The notes under the pieces are model-generated. The model had not been told where the DNA came from, made no database searches, and saw nothing but the letters and a program-made list of their open reading frames with translations. From NCBI RefSeq assembly GCF_039537665.1, contig NZ_BAABAY010000001.1, forward strand, positions 868,001 to 932,000: a DNA stretch of 64,000 nucleotides. Reading direction: 5' to 3'. Positions 34,593 through 43,777 of the stretch are shown here, one piece after another (the stretch's first letter is position 1; each line of letters begins with the position of its first letter). This stretch comes from Gaetbulibacter_A aestuarii (GTDB taxonomy: Bacteria; Bacteroidota; Bacteroidia; Flavobacteriales; Flavobacteriaceae). The translations under genes and the position numbers were made by a program.

Positions 34593-34886
34593 TTATAATT
34601 TCGAACTTACATTTTCACCATATTGGTTGGTCCAAATGCCATTATTAAATTCAATAAGTCCCAACGCATCATGATAAAACCGATTACCATAATCACCGGA
34701 GGTTTCTATCCCCATGATATAGTCAGGAACACAAATCGACATGCCATTTTCCCTGATCTGGGTATAACCTTCATCACAGGGATCGGTATCACACGCCTGG
34801 AAAACAAAATAAAAAACAAGAATTTGGGCAAAAAAAAGGAACTTTGGAAGTAAACTAATGAGCTGTTGGTTTGTTATTAGTTTCAT
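34593..34886 (-). CDS. Small putative lipoprotein
   Basis: 97 residues. The N-terminal hydrophobic stretch SLLPKFLFFAQILVFYFVFQ ends at a lipobox-like FQAC, after which the mature part is Cys- and Asp-rich (CDTDPCDEGYTQIRENG). The mature part is short (about 63 residues) and contains GNRFYHDALGLIEFNNGIWTNQYG. No family recognised. It is probably exported and outer-membrane associated. A terminator follows. Confidence 0.6.
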   Translation of the reverse strand: MKLITNQQLISLLPKFLFFAQILVFYFVFQACDTDPCDEGYTQIRENGMSICVPDYIMGIETSGDYGNRFYHDALGLIEFNNGIWTNQYGENVSSKL

Positions 34887-34982
34887 TGAAAAAATTGAAT
34901 ATTGTAATTAATGCTTCCAATATAAACCAAAAAATTCTTACAAAAAAATAAATTAGATGAAGTGCAATAATCAAAAATGAAA

Positions 34983-35384
34983 TTAATATTTAATCCCTAC
35001 GCGAGCACACAAATGAAGCAAATGGTTAAGGTCGCTTTCACTTTCCGGAGCTTTCAATTTACGTTCTTTGCCGTTCTTTAAAACCAGTACGCAGCGTTTT
35101 CTACCAAAAAAAGAGCGTATTTTAAGTTTTTTGATCTGTTTAAGCTTAATTTTTTCCGCGGCCGATTTCCGCATCAGGAAAAAACCAAGGCAGCAAACAG
35201 CAACAATTCCCAGGCTCGCCCAAAGTGTTTGAAAATAGCTCACCGGCTCATCAGGTCTGTTATACATTCTAATCAAGGCATTCAGAACGGTTAAAACCAT
35301 TAAACCTTTGTAAATAAGATACTGGGTTCGTAGATCGTCATAAATCTCAATAGCGCGATCGGATTCGTTGTAGGCAATAGACAT
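34983..35384 (-). CDS. Small membrane protein with basic cytoplasmic domain
   Basis: 133 residues. Two hydrophobic segments (YLIYKGLMVLTVLNALI near 22-38 and FQTLWASLGIVAVCCLGFFLM near 51-71) are followed by a very basic beta-like segment (IKLKQIKKLKIRSFFGRKRC) and VLVLKNGKERKLKAPESESD, which resembles a small PH-like membrane-associated domain. No family recognised with confidence. The upstream region contains TTTTGG-GTAA-CCAAAA (35408-35423), a short inverted repeat. Confidence 0.55.
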   Translation of the reverse strand: MSIAYNESDRAIEIYDDLRTQYLIYKGLMVLTVLNALIRMYNRPDEPVSYFQTLWASLGIVAVCCLGFFLMRKSAAEKIKLKQIKKLKIRSFFGRKRCVLVLKNGKERKLKAPESESDLNHLLHLCARVGIKY

Positions 35385-35581
35385 GGCGTTAGTTATTATT
35401 TTGGGTAACCAAAAGTGCAGATTTGGGGGCTGCCTGGTCTGTGTTAGTTTGGGGTTTTAGTTCGTTATTTAAGTATAAATTACTTTATATCAGAACAATA
35501 TAATAAATTAATTTTTAAAGTTCCTTAGTCTAAATCTACAAATTACCAGGGCTATACCGTTCGTCGGAAAAATTCTATTTT

Positions 35582-35696
35582 CTTGGGCGTTACCACTCCT
35601 GCGTCGCGGTCGGGCTATCCGCTGCAAGTCCTCGCTCGTTCCTCGCTGTGGGCTTTTCGCTACTATCCCTGCCTGCCGGCAGGCAGGCCTAACGCG
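35582..35696. repeat. Dispersed repeat with 20-bp GC-rich palindrome, copy 1
   Basis: Positions 35668-35687 read CCTGCCTGCCGGCAGGCAGG, a perfect palindrome. The block 35665-35696 is identical over 32 bp to 55325-55356, and both copies begin about 85-95 bp earlier with TTGGGCGTT. GC content is far above that of the surroundings. Any reading frame through it is an artefact of the repeat (for example the PAGRQAG peptide). Confidence 0.85.
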
Positions 35697-35783
35697 GGCC
35701 TCTTTGCCGGGGTCTTTTTTTATCGCAGGAGTCGTCATTAAGAGCACAAGCGGCGTAATCTTTCGAACAGGAGTTCTGATGTT

Positions 35784-36068
35784 GAGATTACCACGTCGCT
35801 GCGCTCCTCCTAATGACGTTTCTATTTGGTCATTGCCACCAACTTGTCATTCCTGCGAAGGCGGGAATCTCATTGTTATTGTGTGTGAAGTCAAGCAATC
35901 TGTTTCATGAGATTACCACGTCGCTACGCTCCTCGTAATGCCGTTACGTTCGTCAATTCCAACAGCGTGAATTAATCTGAAGTTAGGAATTTCTTTGTTG
36001 AGATTACTTCGTCGTTCCTCCTCGTAATGACGTTCCAATCCGTCATTGCGAACAGCGTGAAGCAATCT
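35784..36068. repeat. Tandem copies of a REP-like intergenic repeat
   Basis: GAGATTACCACGTCGCT...CTC-TAATGACGTT occurs at 35784-35820, 35909-35945 and (degenerate) 36000-36035. Each is followed by a GTCATTG-type half that ends AATCT(C): 35829-35871, 35952-35978 and 36042-36068. The two halves are partly inverted copies of each other. Together with the palindrome element this fills the gene-free stretch 35385-36080; I see no gene there. Confidence 0.8.
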
Positions 36069-36080
36069 ACATCATAGAAT

Positions 36081-37325
36081 TTAATCTTTATAAATCACCC
36101 CATCCTTCATGACAAAGGAAACATCTTTCATCACTGAAATATCCTTCAACGGGTTACCTTTAACCGCAATAATATCGGCCAAAAATCCGGTCTTTAACAC
36201 CCCAAGATCGTCCAGATCGAACATGTGTGCATTCCCGGAAGTGGCAGAAACAAGAACATCCAAAGGTTTCATGCCAAAATCTACCATCAATTCCATTTCG
36301 CGGTAGTTTTCACCATGTGGAAACACCCCAACATCACCACCAAATACAATTTTAACACCGGCGTCCAATGCACTTTTAAAAGAAGCGCGTTTCTGCTTGA
36401 TGCGTTCCGGCTCAGGATCTACATCTTTGCGCCAACCTGAATATCTGCTAATAGCATCGCCGGCAGCAATAGTAGGGCATAAGCCAACACCTTTAGATTT
36501 CATGAGTTTAAAAACTTCCGGTGTGCCACCGTCGCCATGTTCAATGGTTCTTACACCCGCATTAATGGCGCGCAACATACCCTCCGGAGTTCCGGCGTGC
36601 GCCGTAACATATTTTCCGGCACTTTTGGCTGTGGCCACCATAGCGTCTAATTCTTCCTGTAAAAAGGTAGCGTGCGAGGGTTCGCCCGAAGCCCAACGGT
36701 AATCGGCATATACTTTAACCTCGTCAATACCATGTCCCATTTGGCGGCGTACCGTTTCAATACATTGGGGCACGCCACTAGCGGTTTCGGCACCAAGCGG
36801 CACGGTAACACCCTCATGAAATCCTTTAGGCCCATAAGCTCCTGTAGCCACAATAGCCGGTCCTGCAACTAATAATCTTGGTCCTGGAATGATACCCTCA
36901 TCAATAGATTTTTTTACAGACAGATCCGTATAACCGGCACCTTCCGATCCCAGATCACGCATCGTGGTTACACCCGCCATCAACGATTTTTTAGCATGAT
37001 TCGTAGCTCGGATAGCGCGTTCAGCAGGCGACTCTTTCAATACCTGAACGTTCCATGAGGTTTCATTATAAGGATGCAATAAAATATGTGAATGCCCTTC
37101 AATAATACCGGGCATTAAGGTTGTTCCTGCAAGATCTATGGTTTTGGTAAATTTTAGATTAGCAGCTCCCGATGAAGGACCGGCATAGGTAATTTTGTTT
37201 CCGGTAATTACAACCACCCAATGGTCGTGCATGGTTTTGCCATCAAAAACGCGTTCGGGTTGCAGTAGTGTTTGAGAAAAGCCTAGTTGAATAAAAAAGA
37301 TAAAAAGGAGTACAGCGTATTTCAT
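36081..37325 (-). CDS. Secreted amidohydrolase (Xaa-Pro dipeptidase / imidazolonepropionase-like)
   Basis: 414 residues. The signal peptide is MKYAVLLFIFFIQLGFSQ. Metal site: HSH (GIIEGHSHILLHP), VYADY(K) region, TAHAG, IEHGDGG and the late FGGDVGVFPHGEN Asp motif. GVTTMRDLGSEG and GFLADIIAVKGNPL are hallmarks of the amidohydrolase group that cleaves N-acyl or Xaa-Pro dipeptides. Length is normal. It is periplasmic by signal peptide. The substrate is not determined by sequence. It stands alone between the repeat region and the lipoprotein block. Confidence 0.85.
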   Translation of the reverse strand: MKYAVLLFIFFIQLGFSQTLLQPERVFDGKTMHDHWVVVITGNKITYAGPSSGAANLKFTKTIDLAGTTLMPGIIEGHSHILLHPYNETSWNVQVLKESPAERAIRATNHAKKSLMAGVTTMRDLGSEGAGYTDLSVKKSIDEGIIPGPRLLVAGPAIVATGAYGPKGFHEGVTVPLGAETASGVPQCIETVRRQMGHGIDEVKVYADYRWASGEPSHATFLQEELDAMVATAKSAGKYVTAHAGTPEGMLRAINAGVRTIEHGDGGTPEVFKLMKSKGVGLCPTIAAGDAISRYSGWRKDVDPEPERIKQKRASFKSALDAGVKIVFGGDVGVFPHGENYREMELMVDFGMKPLDVLVSATSGNAHMFDLDDLGVLKTGFLADIIAVKGNPLKDISVMKDVSFVMKDGVIYKD

Positions 37326-37446
37326 TTGGATCAGTTTTGAATCATACTAATCTACAGTTTATTTTTAAATTAATCGGATTCAATAAAATTTTCATCCTGC
37401 TAACAAATCACCGGGTTTACCCGAATTCAAACCTGAAACCTAATTC

Positions 37447-38232
37447 TTATTGGTAATATTCTAAAGTGATGTACTTCTGTTCATCAACAGACGTATATTT
37501 TATCACATTGCCGTAGGGATCATATTCAAAAGTATAATTGTAGGTTTGCCCATTTTCTGTTCGGTCTATTAAGTTACTATTTGAGATGAACATGTTAGGG
37601 ATATTATAAATACGATAATTCCAGTACAACAAACTCTGTGTTTTCAGTCCGCTATCATCCCATTTAGAGAAGGTATGTTCCCTAGAGGAGCTAATCGCGT
37701 TGTTAGAACCATACCAAATCTCAGTCCATTTAGTTAGGTTACCCGTTACGTCGTGGTTGTAAATTTTTTCACTTGATTTTGTACCATCTAAATTATAAAA
37801 GATGATAGACTTAATGAGGTTATTTAAAAACGTGTATTCAAAGGTTTGATTTTGGAATACGGTACCATCATCTTTATAGATCTTATAAGAGCCGGTAGCC
37901 TGAGTATCACTAAAATTATCATAATTGATATCAGTATTTATCACACCGGTGTTTGGAACATAAGTGCGCTGGAGTGTTCTTGTGAGCATATCTCCGTTAT
38001 AAAAGAAATACGTTGAATCTAAGTCGATTTGATTACTGGTTTGCGTTAGAAGCTCAATTTGTTTTTTGTCGTTGTAAAAGAATTTCTGCCAAAACCCATC
38101 ACTATTGGTAACTTGTTTTAAAAGGCGTGCTTTAAAAATAGGCTGATTTCCTCCCTGAATATCGTTTTTAGAGGAACAAGACGTAAGTAATAATAGGCTA
38201 ATAAAAACAAAAAGGAAATGAGTGTATTTCAT
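37447..38232 (-). CDS. Putative lipoprotein with RHS/YD-like repeats
   Basis: 261 residues. Signal peptide with lipobox (LLLLTSCSSKN). The mature part has many short strand motifs with Y/F (FFYNDKKQIELLTQTSN, YNHDVTGNLTKWTE, FEYDPYGNVIKYTSVD). The last resembles the YD/RHS-repeat signature DxxGNxxxxT. Flavobacterial lipoproteins of this design are common and of unknown role; they form beta-sheet-rich surface proteins. No operon partner is evident. Confidence 0.65.
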   Translation of the reverse strand: MKYTHFLFVFISLLLLTSCSSKNDIQGGNQPIFKARLLKQVTNSDGFWQKFFYNDKKQIELLTQTSNQIDLDSTYFFYNGDMLTRTLQRTYVPNTGVINTDINYDNFSDTQATGSYKIYKDDGTVFQNQTFEYTFLNNLIKSIIFYNLDGTKSSEKIYNHDVTGNLTKWTEIWYGSNNAISSSREHTFSKWDDSGLKTQSLLYWNYRIYNIPNMFISNSNLIDRTENGQTYNYTFEYDPYGNVIKYTSVDEQKYITLEYYQ

Positions 38233-38299
38233 GATATAATTTGGGTGTGTGGAATATTGATGATTTATTTAAAACGAAAATAGTAAAAAATGACTTACA

Positions 38300-38330
38300 A
38301 AAAAAGTTTCGATTTTTTATTGGAATCGAA
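38300..38330 (-). terminator. Possible terminator in the gene-free stretch 38233-38559
   Basis: On the minus strand TTCGATT...AATCGAA forms a 7-bp stem with a 9-nt loop, followed by ACTTTTTTT. It is 230 bp downstream of the stop at 38560. The rest of 38233-38559 holds only a short AT palindrome (AGTAGAAAATTCTACT at about 38480-38495) and no gene that I can support. Confidence 0.45.
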
Positions 38331-38559
38331 TGCTAGAAATGTCACAAACTTGTTAAATTTTCATTTTTAAATTCTAAATGGTAAGGCTTTCCCGGTTTAA
38401 TGATTTTCTATTTTTGATTTAGGAGGCTAGCGCTGGCCGTGAGTCAATTATCGGAATTTCACTCTAAGATAGGAAAAAGTAGAAAATTCTACTATTATGC
38501 CTGTTTTCAAAAAGTAAACCGGAAGAAGAAATTAATAAAATGAATTTTGGACAAGCTTT

Positions 38560-39264
38560 TTATTCAATCGGTTTAAAGCCTGATCCGGTCCAAATGTCTT
38601 GAGTAACCTCACAATAGGCACAGACTTCGATAAGGTTTTTTGAGGTATCAATGGCTCCAAAATTTTTAATGATCATGTTACTTTCCTTTTTGAATTCTGA
38701 ACCTAAAGATGTGATAAGTCCATCGAATATTTTTCCAGTTTTTCTATCGACTAAAACACCGGTTTGACACGACGTTCCGCAGCCCCAGATAACCATCGTG
38801 TAATGTCCTGCGAAATTTATACCATTAGCACAGGCTTCTTTTATTCTGCTTATAAATTGCTTTGCTTCAGGGTTTGTTGAAAAGTCAGGATCTGCTAATG
38901 GACCATGGTATATTTCAGCAGGAAAGTCCTCGAAAGTGGTTTGTGGGCTGTATTTTCTGTATATTTCAACCTGATCGGTATCCTTTCCAATAATGACATC
39001 ATGACCATAACTGTTCAGGAAATTGTAGTCAGGATAGGTAGCTTCTTCACTTTCATCAATAATTTTTATTTCGGCAGATTTGTTTCCAATAATCAAATAG
39101 TGATTCGTATTTATTAAGGTATCCTGCGCATTATCAACATTTGGAATTTCTGTATTTTGAGCTTCTTGAGAAACCATTTCTGCGTTTATTTTACTCTTGT
39201 CATTTTTAGATTGCTGACAAGTCAGAAGTAATAAACAGCTTAAAATTGTAATAAGGCGATTCAT
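38560..39264 (-). CDS. Putative lipoprotein of unknown function
   Basis: 234 residues. The signal peptide MNRLITILSCLLLLTCQQSK has a lipobox (LLTC). The mature protein starts with a charged linker and has a globular part from about residue 85 (GHDVIIGKDTDQVEIY, NFAGHYTMVIWGCGTSCQTG, CAYCEV). The G-C-G-T-S-C and C-A-Y-C motifs suggest disulfides or a metal site. The INFAGHYTMVIWGCGTSCQTG region recurs in many bacterial periplasmic proteins annotated only as hypothetical. No function is proposed. Confidence 0.6.
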   Translation of the reverse strand: MNRLITILSCLLLLTCQQSKNDKSKINAEMVSQEAQNTEIPNVDNAQDTLINTNHYLIIGNKSAEIKIIDESEEATYPDYNFLNSYGHDVIIGKDTDQVEIYRKYSPQTTFEDFPAEIYHGPLADPDFSTNPEAKQFISRIKEACANGINFAGHYTMVIWGCGTSCQTGVLVDRKTGKIFDGLITSLGSEFKKESNMIIKNFGAIDTSKNLIEVCAYCEVTQDIWTGSGFKPIE

Positions 39265-39403
39265 TATAGTTTAAGTTAAATGGTAACAGGTTAACAGCTA
39301 ATTTAGCAAATAAAAGGGAACCTAAAGAAAATGATTACCTGTTTAATTATGGGTTATTTGGTTTATTAATGCCTAGGAAGTCTTAAAGAAATCAGCATTA
39401 CAT

Positions 39404-40066
39404 TCAATTTTGCATCATACGATTGTAATCTGCCCTAGTTCCATAGTAGTTGTAACCTTCTAAAGAATCTATTTTCCAGTTATTATGCTCCTTTTTAGCA
39501 GCTATTTTGTAAAACATTGGAGCGTAATCTCCACCTATCTTCATGGATAAACTAAAATGGGCAAGGTTATTTTCAATATTTAAATGGTTAATTACCAAGG
39601 TTTTCCAAAACTTATCAGGATAATCCTGGCAATTGCACCAATCATCAGCTTCAGAATCCCAAACCGTAATACCATCATTTATATTTCTCCATTTAATTCC
39701 AGCATTTTTTATCGATTTATCCAAGATCAAAGCAATAGATTTATGATGCTTTATAAAGTCGGTGGTAAAGAACTTTGAACTTTTGAACATGGCCATATTT
39801 TGATCATACTTGTTCCAATCTATTCCGGTGAAAATACTATCCGATTCTTTATCAAATTTATAGGGGAATTCCGTTAGATGTTTTTCATAATGCCAGGTAT
39901 ATGCTGCTCTTATTAAAGACGTTAATGCCAAGCTATCGTTATCTACAGGTCTGGAAGTTTTTTTATTTTTAACATATACTTCATCGTTTATTTTGTTTAT
40001 ATTTTTACAACCTATTATCAGTGTCAAGACGAGCATTAATAGGATAGAAGCTGGTTTTAATTTCAT
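39404..40066 (-). CDS. Putative lipoprotein (DUF3828-like)
   Basis: 220 residues. Signal peptide with lipobox-like LIIGCKN. ALTSLIRAAYTWHYEKHLTEFP near the start of the mature domain, then WNCQ-type segments (WDSEADDWCNCQDYPDKFW) and a C-terminal NWKIDSLEGYNYYG. The layout (helix with WH, then a central W/C region, last strand W-x-I-D-x-(L/I)) resembles the DUF3828 / NTF2-like group. The assignment is tentative. It is 14 bp downstream of the membrane protein gene at 40081. Confidence 0.5.
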   Translation of the reverse strand: MKLKPASILLMLVLTLIIGCKNINKINDEVYVKNKKTSRPVDNDSLALTSLIRAAYTWHYEKHLTEFPYKFDKESDSIFTGIDWNKYDQNMAMFKSSKFFTTDFIKHHKSIALILDKSIKNAGIKWRNINDGITVWDSEADDWCNCQDYPDKFWKTLVINHLNIENNLAHFSLSMKIGGDYAPMFYKIAAKKEHNNWKIDSLEGYNYYGTRADYNRMMQN

Positions 40067-40080
40067 TTCGTCAGGCTTTT

Positions 40081-41103
40081 TTAATTTAGATTTTGAATAG
40101 AGGAAGTTATTCGGTCTTTAAATTCAACTTTATTGTCAATATGTAAGGCCAGGTTCTTATACTTACGTTTAATTCCATAAAGCCCGGTAAGGGTATTTTC
40201 TTCCTTGAGGCGAATGATAACATTATGACTTTCCAACGAACCTAAAATAGATAGTTTTCGCGTTTTTTTATCCAACTCTATGTCCTTTGATGTAAGTTCT
40301 ACGCTATCAATTTGAGCTATATCAATAGTTGTTTCGTTCATAATACCGTATCGAAGGAACACCTTATCATTTTCTATAGCTATAGGTCTTTTGTATATCG
40401 ACCTCAAAAACCCGAATAATTGAAATCCCGAATAAACGCTCAAAAAAGACAAGATCCATGCGGCGATGTCACTCCATTTTAAAAGCAATTTGTGAAGTAC
40501 AAAAGTTTCAATGGCGACAATACCTATAATGGCGACTAAGAGCCCTATGGTACCGCTTTCTTTATGGTAAGAGTATTCATTGTCCTTAAGGGGTCTTTTT
40601 TTCCAATAAATAAATCCGTAGTAAAAAACAGCTATTTCGGTAACCACAGGAATAACCGCCCCTTTCGGAAGGATTTCGTAACAGGTATTTTTTAAGGTGG
40701 TGTAGAAGTCAATGGAGGGATTTTGACTGGCCTTGTAACCCTTGATGGCCTGACTTACCTTATAGATCACGAAGGATACTATTGAAAGTTCTACAACAGG
40801 AAAAACCCTGGTTTTAAAAAGATTAAGATAGTGTTGATTTTGGCTAGGTAAAATCACGGATCCAACTACCATGCCTAAAATCAGAAAAGGAACAATCGTG
40901 GTCTTGGGAATATTTGTTTTTCTAATTAACAGGAAATAAACGAAAGGAACAGTAAGTAACAGATCAAACGTTATTCCTATTGAAAGTTGGTTTGGATTAG
41001 AGTAAAATAAAGATGACTTTGCCAGGAGGATCATCATTCCGATAATGAGTAACGGAATTCCAAAAATGATCAGGTTTCTCTTGAGACTGAGCGTTTTGGT
41101 CAT
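40081..41103 (-). CDS. Multi-span membrane protein with C-terminal PH-like domain
   Basis: 340 residues from ATG 41103; the in-frame ATG at 41142 adds 13 residues and has no support. About seven hydrophobic segments (NLIIFGIPLLIIGMMILLA, IVPFLILGMVVGSVILP, VELSIVSFVIYKV, AVIPVVTEIAVFYYGFIYW, IGLLVAIIGIVAIETFVL and others) are followed by a cytoplasmic beta-rich C-terminus (IENDKVFLRYGIMNETTIDI, SHNVIIRLKEENTLTGLYG) similar to PH-like membrane domains. No named family recognised. Confidence 0.65.
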   Translation of the reverse strand: MTKTLSLKRNLIIFGIPLLIIGMMILLAKSSLFYSNPNQLSIGITFDLLLTVPFVYFLLIRKTNIPKTTIVPFLILGMVVGSVILPSQNQHYLNLFKTRVFPVVELSIVSFVIYKVSQAIKGYKASQNPSIDFYTTLKNTCYEILPKGAVIPVVTEIAVFYYGFIYWKKRPLKDNEYSYHKESGTIGLLVAIIGIVAIETFVLHKLLLKWSDIAAWILSFLSVYSGFQLFGFLRSIYKRPIAIENDKVFLRYGIMNETTIDIAQIDSVELTSKDIELDKKTRKLSILGSLESHNVIIRLKEENTLTGLYGIKRKYKNLALHIDNKVEFKDRITSSIQNLN

Positions 41104-41292
41104 TGTTTGTTTTGTTGCAAAATTAAGAATATTAATTAGCAATATTACCTGAAACGAATGTTTTTCTTACAGAAATGAACTAAGTAATAAAGGATATGTG
41201 GTATTTTGTTTTGATCTAATAGCATATCTCCATAATACGTATAACTGTGCTTAGACCGGGTTTTAATTTTTCCAGATAAGCCTTAAATCTAT

Positions 41293-42267
41293 CTACAAGC
41301 CAAGCTTATCCATTTTATCTTTTTCATATCGACTATCTTCAGCGGGATATCGTAAGGAATTATTATAATTACCACTTTGTTTGGCTAGAGAATAAATTAA
41401 ACTTTCACCTGCAAATTCAGTACGGGGGATGTCCTTAAAAATGTCATCTTTATAAGCTTTATCAGCATCGGTAACATCCCAACCTTCTTCCTTAAATCGC
41501 TCAATGAGATTGCCCAGGAATAATGCGGATGTTAAGTTGTGGTGCAACAAAATAACATGATGAATATGGTTTTTATTGATTTCAAAAGATAGCTTTTCAT
41601 AATAATTAGCACGTTCTAAAATATGCTGTAAGTAAAAGTCCCGGAACTTTTCAATAGCCGTGTTTTCAAATCCTAATTTTCGAATTTTGTTTATTAAACG
41701 TTGGTTTATATACCAATCTGAGGTGTCGATGGTTACATATCCGTTATGATAGCCATATGCGGCCAGTATGTTTCTAAGGCTATCAACTTTTGTTTTGTTT
41801 TGGCCTTCTTTTAAATATGGAAAACGAAATAGTTTTATACTGTTTTTAAATTTTGAAATGATTGTGTCTGTTGCTTTGAGTTCTTGTTCAAAAACATTGG
41901 CATTGTTCTTTTCAGCATTAAAGTTGGGATGCGTAAACGTGTGGTTTGCAATTTTATGACCATTTTTCGTCCAGCTTTCTAGTAAGAATTGACCATTTTC
42001 GTCTAATTTGTTTTGGCCGGTAACAAAAAATATAGCTTTTAAATCTTCTTCTTCAAGATGCGTCAAGATCATTTGATTCCACTCCTTGAATGGAAATCCT
42101 GCAATGTCCTGTGTTGAACCATCATCAAAAGTAAAACTTACTGTTGGTTTACCGGTTTCAGATTTATTAATGCTTAGTGGCTCTTTTTCAGCATAATTGT
42201 TTTTTCCGTCCTTGCAACCTAAAACACTTAGAATTAATACGAAAATTATACCTGGGAGTATCTTCAT
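41293..42267 (-). CDS. Polysaccharide deacetylase (NodB) family lipoprotein
   Basis: 324 residues. Lipobox VLGC. NodB motif 1 is VSFTFDDGSTQDI (catalytic and metal Asp), motif 2 NHTFTHPNF (metal His pair), and motif 3 FRFPYLKEG (R/P). Late motifs are TIDTSDWYIN (D-x-D/W) and HHVILLHHNLTSA (LxLH). These are the five conserved motifs of carbohydrate esterase 4 enzymes, which deacetylate chitin, peptidoglycan or surface glycans. All expected metal ligands are visible. Its location as a lipoprotein puts it outside the inner membrane. Confidence 0.85.
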   Translation of the reverse strand: MKILPGIIFVLILSVLGCKDGKNNYAEKEPLSINKSETGKPTVSFTFDDGSTQDIAGFPFKEWNQMILTHLEEEDLKAIFFVTGQNKLDENGQFLLESWTKNGHKIANHTFTHPNFNAEKNNANVFEQELKATDTIISKFKNSIKLFRFPYLKEGQNKTKVDSLRNILAAYGYHNGYVTIDTSDWYINQRLINKIRKLGFENTAIEKFRDFYLQHILERANYYEKLSFEINKNHIHHVILLHHNLTSALFLGNLIERFKEEGWDVTDADKAYKDDIFKDIPRTEFAGESLIYSLAKQSGNYNNSLRYPAEDSRYEKDKMDKLGL

Positions 42268-42273
42268 GTTTGC

Positions 42274-42708
42274 TTAAATTAAAGGCTTTACAAATTTTAT
42301 GTGTGAGTCTGTAAATCCAATGGATTTATAAAAATGAAGCGTTTCTGTTCTTACTTTATTTGAAGTGACTTCCAATTGGAATACTTTTTTCTTTTTTAAT
42401 AAGGCAATTAAATAGTCAATCAAAATGCTTCCGAATTTTTTTCTCCTGAATTTCTTAAGAATAAATAATTCTTGAATTTCGGCAATCATACCATTATGGT
42501 GCAGGAGGTTTTGTAAATGACAACTTAAAAATGCGGCAGGTTCATTTTGATAAGACCCAATCAGGTAAATAATTTTTTGGCTCTTGAGATTCTCTTCAAA
42601 GATCACACGCATTTTTTCTTTATCAAAAGACACCTCTTCCAATTCACAAATAAAGTGGTAAACAGTTTCAAAATCTGATAACGTAGCCGGCTTGATATTT
42701 AAAGTCAT
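42274..42708 (-). CDS. GNAT family N-acetyltransferase
   Basis: 144 residues, the standard single-domain size. AEIQELFILKKFRRKKFGSILIDYLIALLK is the acetyl-CoA-binding motif A (Q/R-x-x-G-x-G/A region, here RRKKFGS), and LEVTSNKVRTETLHFYKSIGF is motif B. The substrate is unknown. It overlaps the downstream end of the esterase gene by 4 bp, so the two are co-transcribed. Confidence 0.8.
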   Translation of the reverse strand: MTLNIKPATLSDFETVYHFICELEEVSFDKEKMRVIFEENLKSQKIIYLIGSYQNEPAAFLSCHLQNLLHHNGMIAEIQELFILKKFRRKKFGSILIDYLIALLKKKKVFQLEVTSNKVRTETLHFYKSIGFTDSHIKFVKPLI

Positions 42709-43622
42709 TTATGATAAATATATCGGAGTCCATTGGTAAACCCAACACCAAAAATAGTTCGATGTGTTTCGTTTTGTTTGACTTCGGATTTTATATCCAG
42801 GTTGGTAACATTTTTGTTTTTTAGAAGGTGGATAAAATCGATCTGAAGGTCGTCTATTCTGGGTTCCAGTTTTCCGGAAGCCATATATAATATCTTCTTT
42901 GAGGTATACTCCAAGTTTTTATTTTTCACTTGATTAATCATCATATTGTCTTTGAACCAAAGCGAAGGACTCAACAATAAATATCTATGAAATAATTGGG
43001 GCTTACTTAACAGCACATATGTGCCAAAAAGTCCCCCATAAGAATGCCCGTAAATTGCCCGATCGTTTTCTTTTACACGCAACTTTTTTTCAATAAATGG
43101 AAATAATTCATTCTCCATGAACTTACAGAACAGGGGAGCACCACCGGTAGGATCAATAGTTTTATTATGACTAATTTTTAGATCTGGATCATTGACGGGG
43201 GTTAAATCTCTGCTTCTAAGTTGGTAAAAGCTGTCGTAATCCGTATTGTATGCTATACCAACCACCAGGATTTTAGGAATTAGTTTATCCTTAATGAGCC
43301 TCTGAACAATATAACTCACACCACCAAAATTAGTTTCGGCGTCAATGACATATAAGACAGGATAATGTTGCTCCTTCTCCTTAAAATAACCTTTAGGATA
43401 TGAGATTTTTAATTGATACGTTTGCCCGTTAAAACTTGAAGTTATTTCTTCTGTAGCTGTATTAGCGAGTGTAACATAAGTGGATTTATCAGGTCTGTTT
43501 TTAAGTGCGTTTATCTGAACTTTTAAACTGTCATTTTCAGTTTTTAACTTATCTAATTCGGGGTTTTTGTCTTTACAGGCAATGATGAATAAGATCGTAA
43601 AGAGGTATATGATTTTTTTCAT
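42705..43622 (-). CDS. Alpha/beta hydrolase (esterase D / IroE-like) lipoprotein
   Basis: 305 residues. Lipobox FIIACKD, then a short coiled segment (LDKLKTENDSLKVQINALKN), a linker, and an esterase domain of the IroE/Fes type. YPVLYVIDAETNFGG is an early strand, AIYGHSYGGLFGTYVLLSKP holds the nucleophile Ser in GHSYGG, and the Asp/His regions (KLEPRIDDLQ, ETHRTIFGVG) follow. Proteins of this group hydrolyse siderophore or carbohydrate esters. The substrate is unknown here. It overlaps the GNAT gene by 4 bp. Confidence 0.8.
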   Translation of the reverse strand: MKKIIYLFTILFIIACKDKNPELDKLKTENDSLKVQINALKNRPDKSTYVTLANTATEEITSSFNGQTYQLKISYPKGYFKEKEQHYPVLYVIDAETNFGGVSYIVQRLIKDKLIPKILVVGIAYNTDYDSFYQLRSRDLTPVNDPDLKISHNKTIDPTGGAPLFCKFMENELFPFIEKKLRVKENDRAIYGHSYGGLFGTYVLLSKPQLFHRYLLLSPSLWFKDNMMINQVKNKNLEYTSKKILYMASGKLEPRIDDLQIDFIHLLKNKNVTNLDIKSEVKQNETHRTIFGVGFTNGLRYIYHK

Positions 43623-43698
43623 TTTACATTGGAGCCAATAATTAGTATCTGGTTTGAGGAGGATTTAAGGACCAAATTAAGGAATTAAAACCGAATCG

Positions 43699-43775
43699 TA
43701 GGAAAATCCGTAGGATTTTCCGGAGAGGCAAGAACCAAGCAATGAATTTTAGACGTTGTTGGCAAACGTATTTTA
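43699..43775. repeat. Cassette-like hairpin repeat, copy A (directly downstream of the 43778 gene)
   Basis: GGAAAATCC (43701-43709), a 3-nt GTA loop and GGATTTTCC (43713-43721) form a perfect 9-bp hairpin. AGGCAAGAACC-AGCAATGAATTT (43726-43749) follows, then GTTGTTGGCAAACG. The same module recurs at 44552-44601. Related DNA also extends upstream of the hairpin in both copies (ACCAAnTTAnG, AAAACnnA). Confidence 0.7.
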
Positions 43776-43777
43776 TT

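Noticed and set aside
35508..35747. Minus-strand frame of 79 codons through the palindrome element
   Set aside because: It translates the dispersed GC-rich repeat (ACRQAG-type peptide), which is not a gene.
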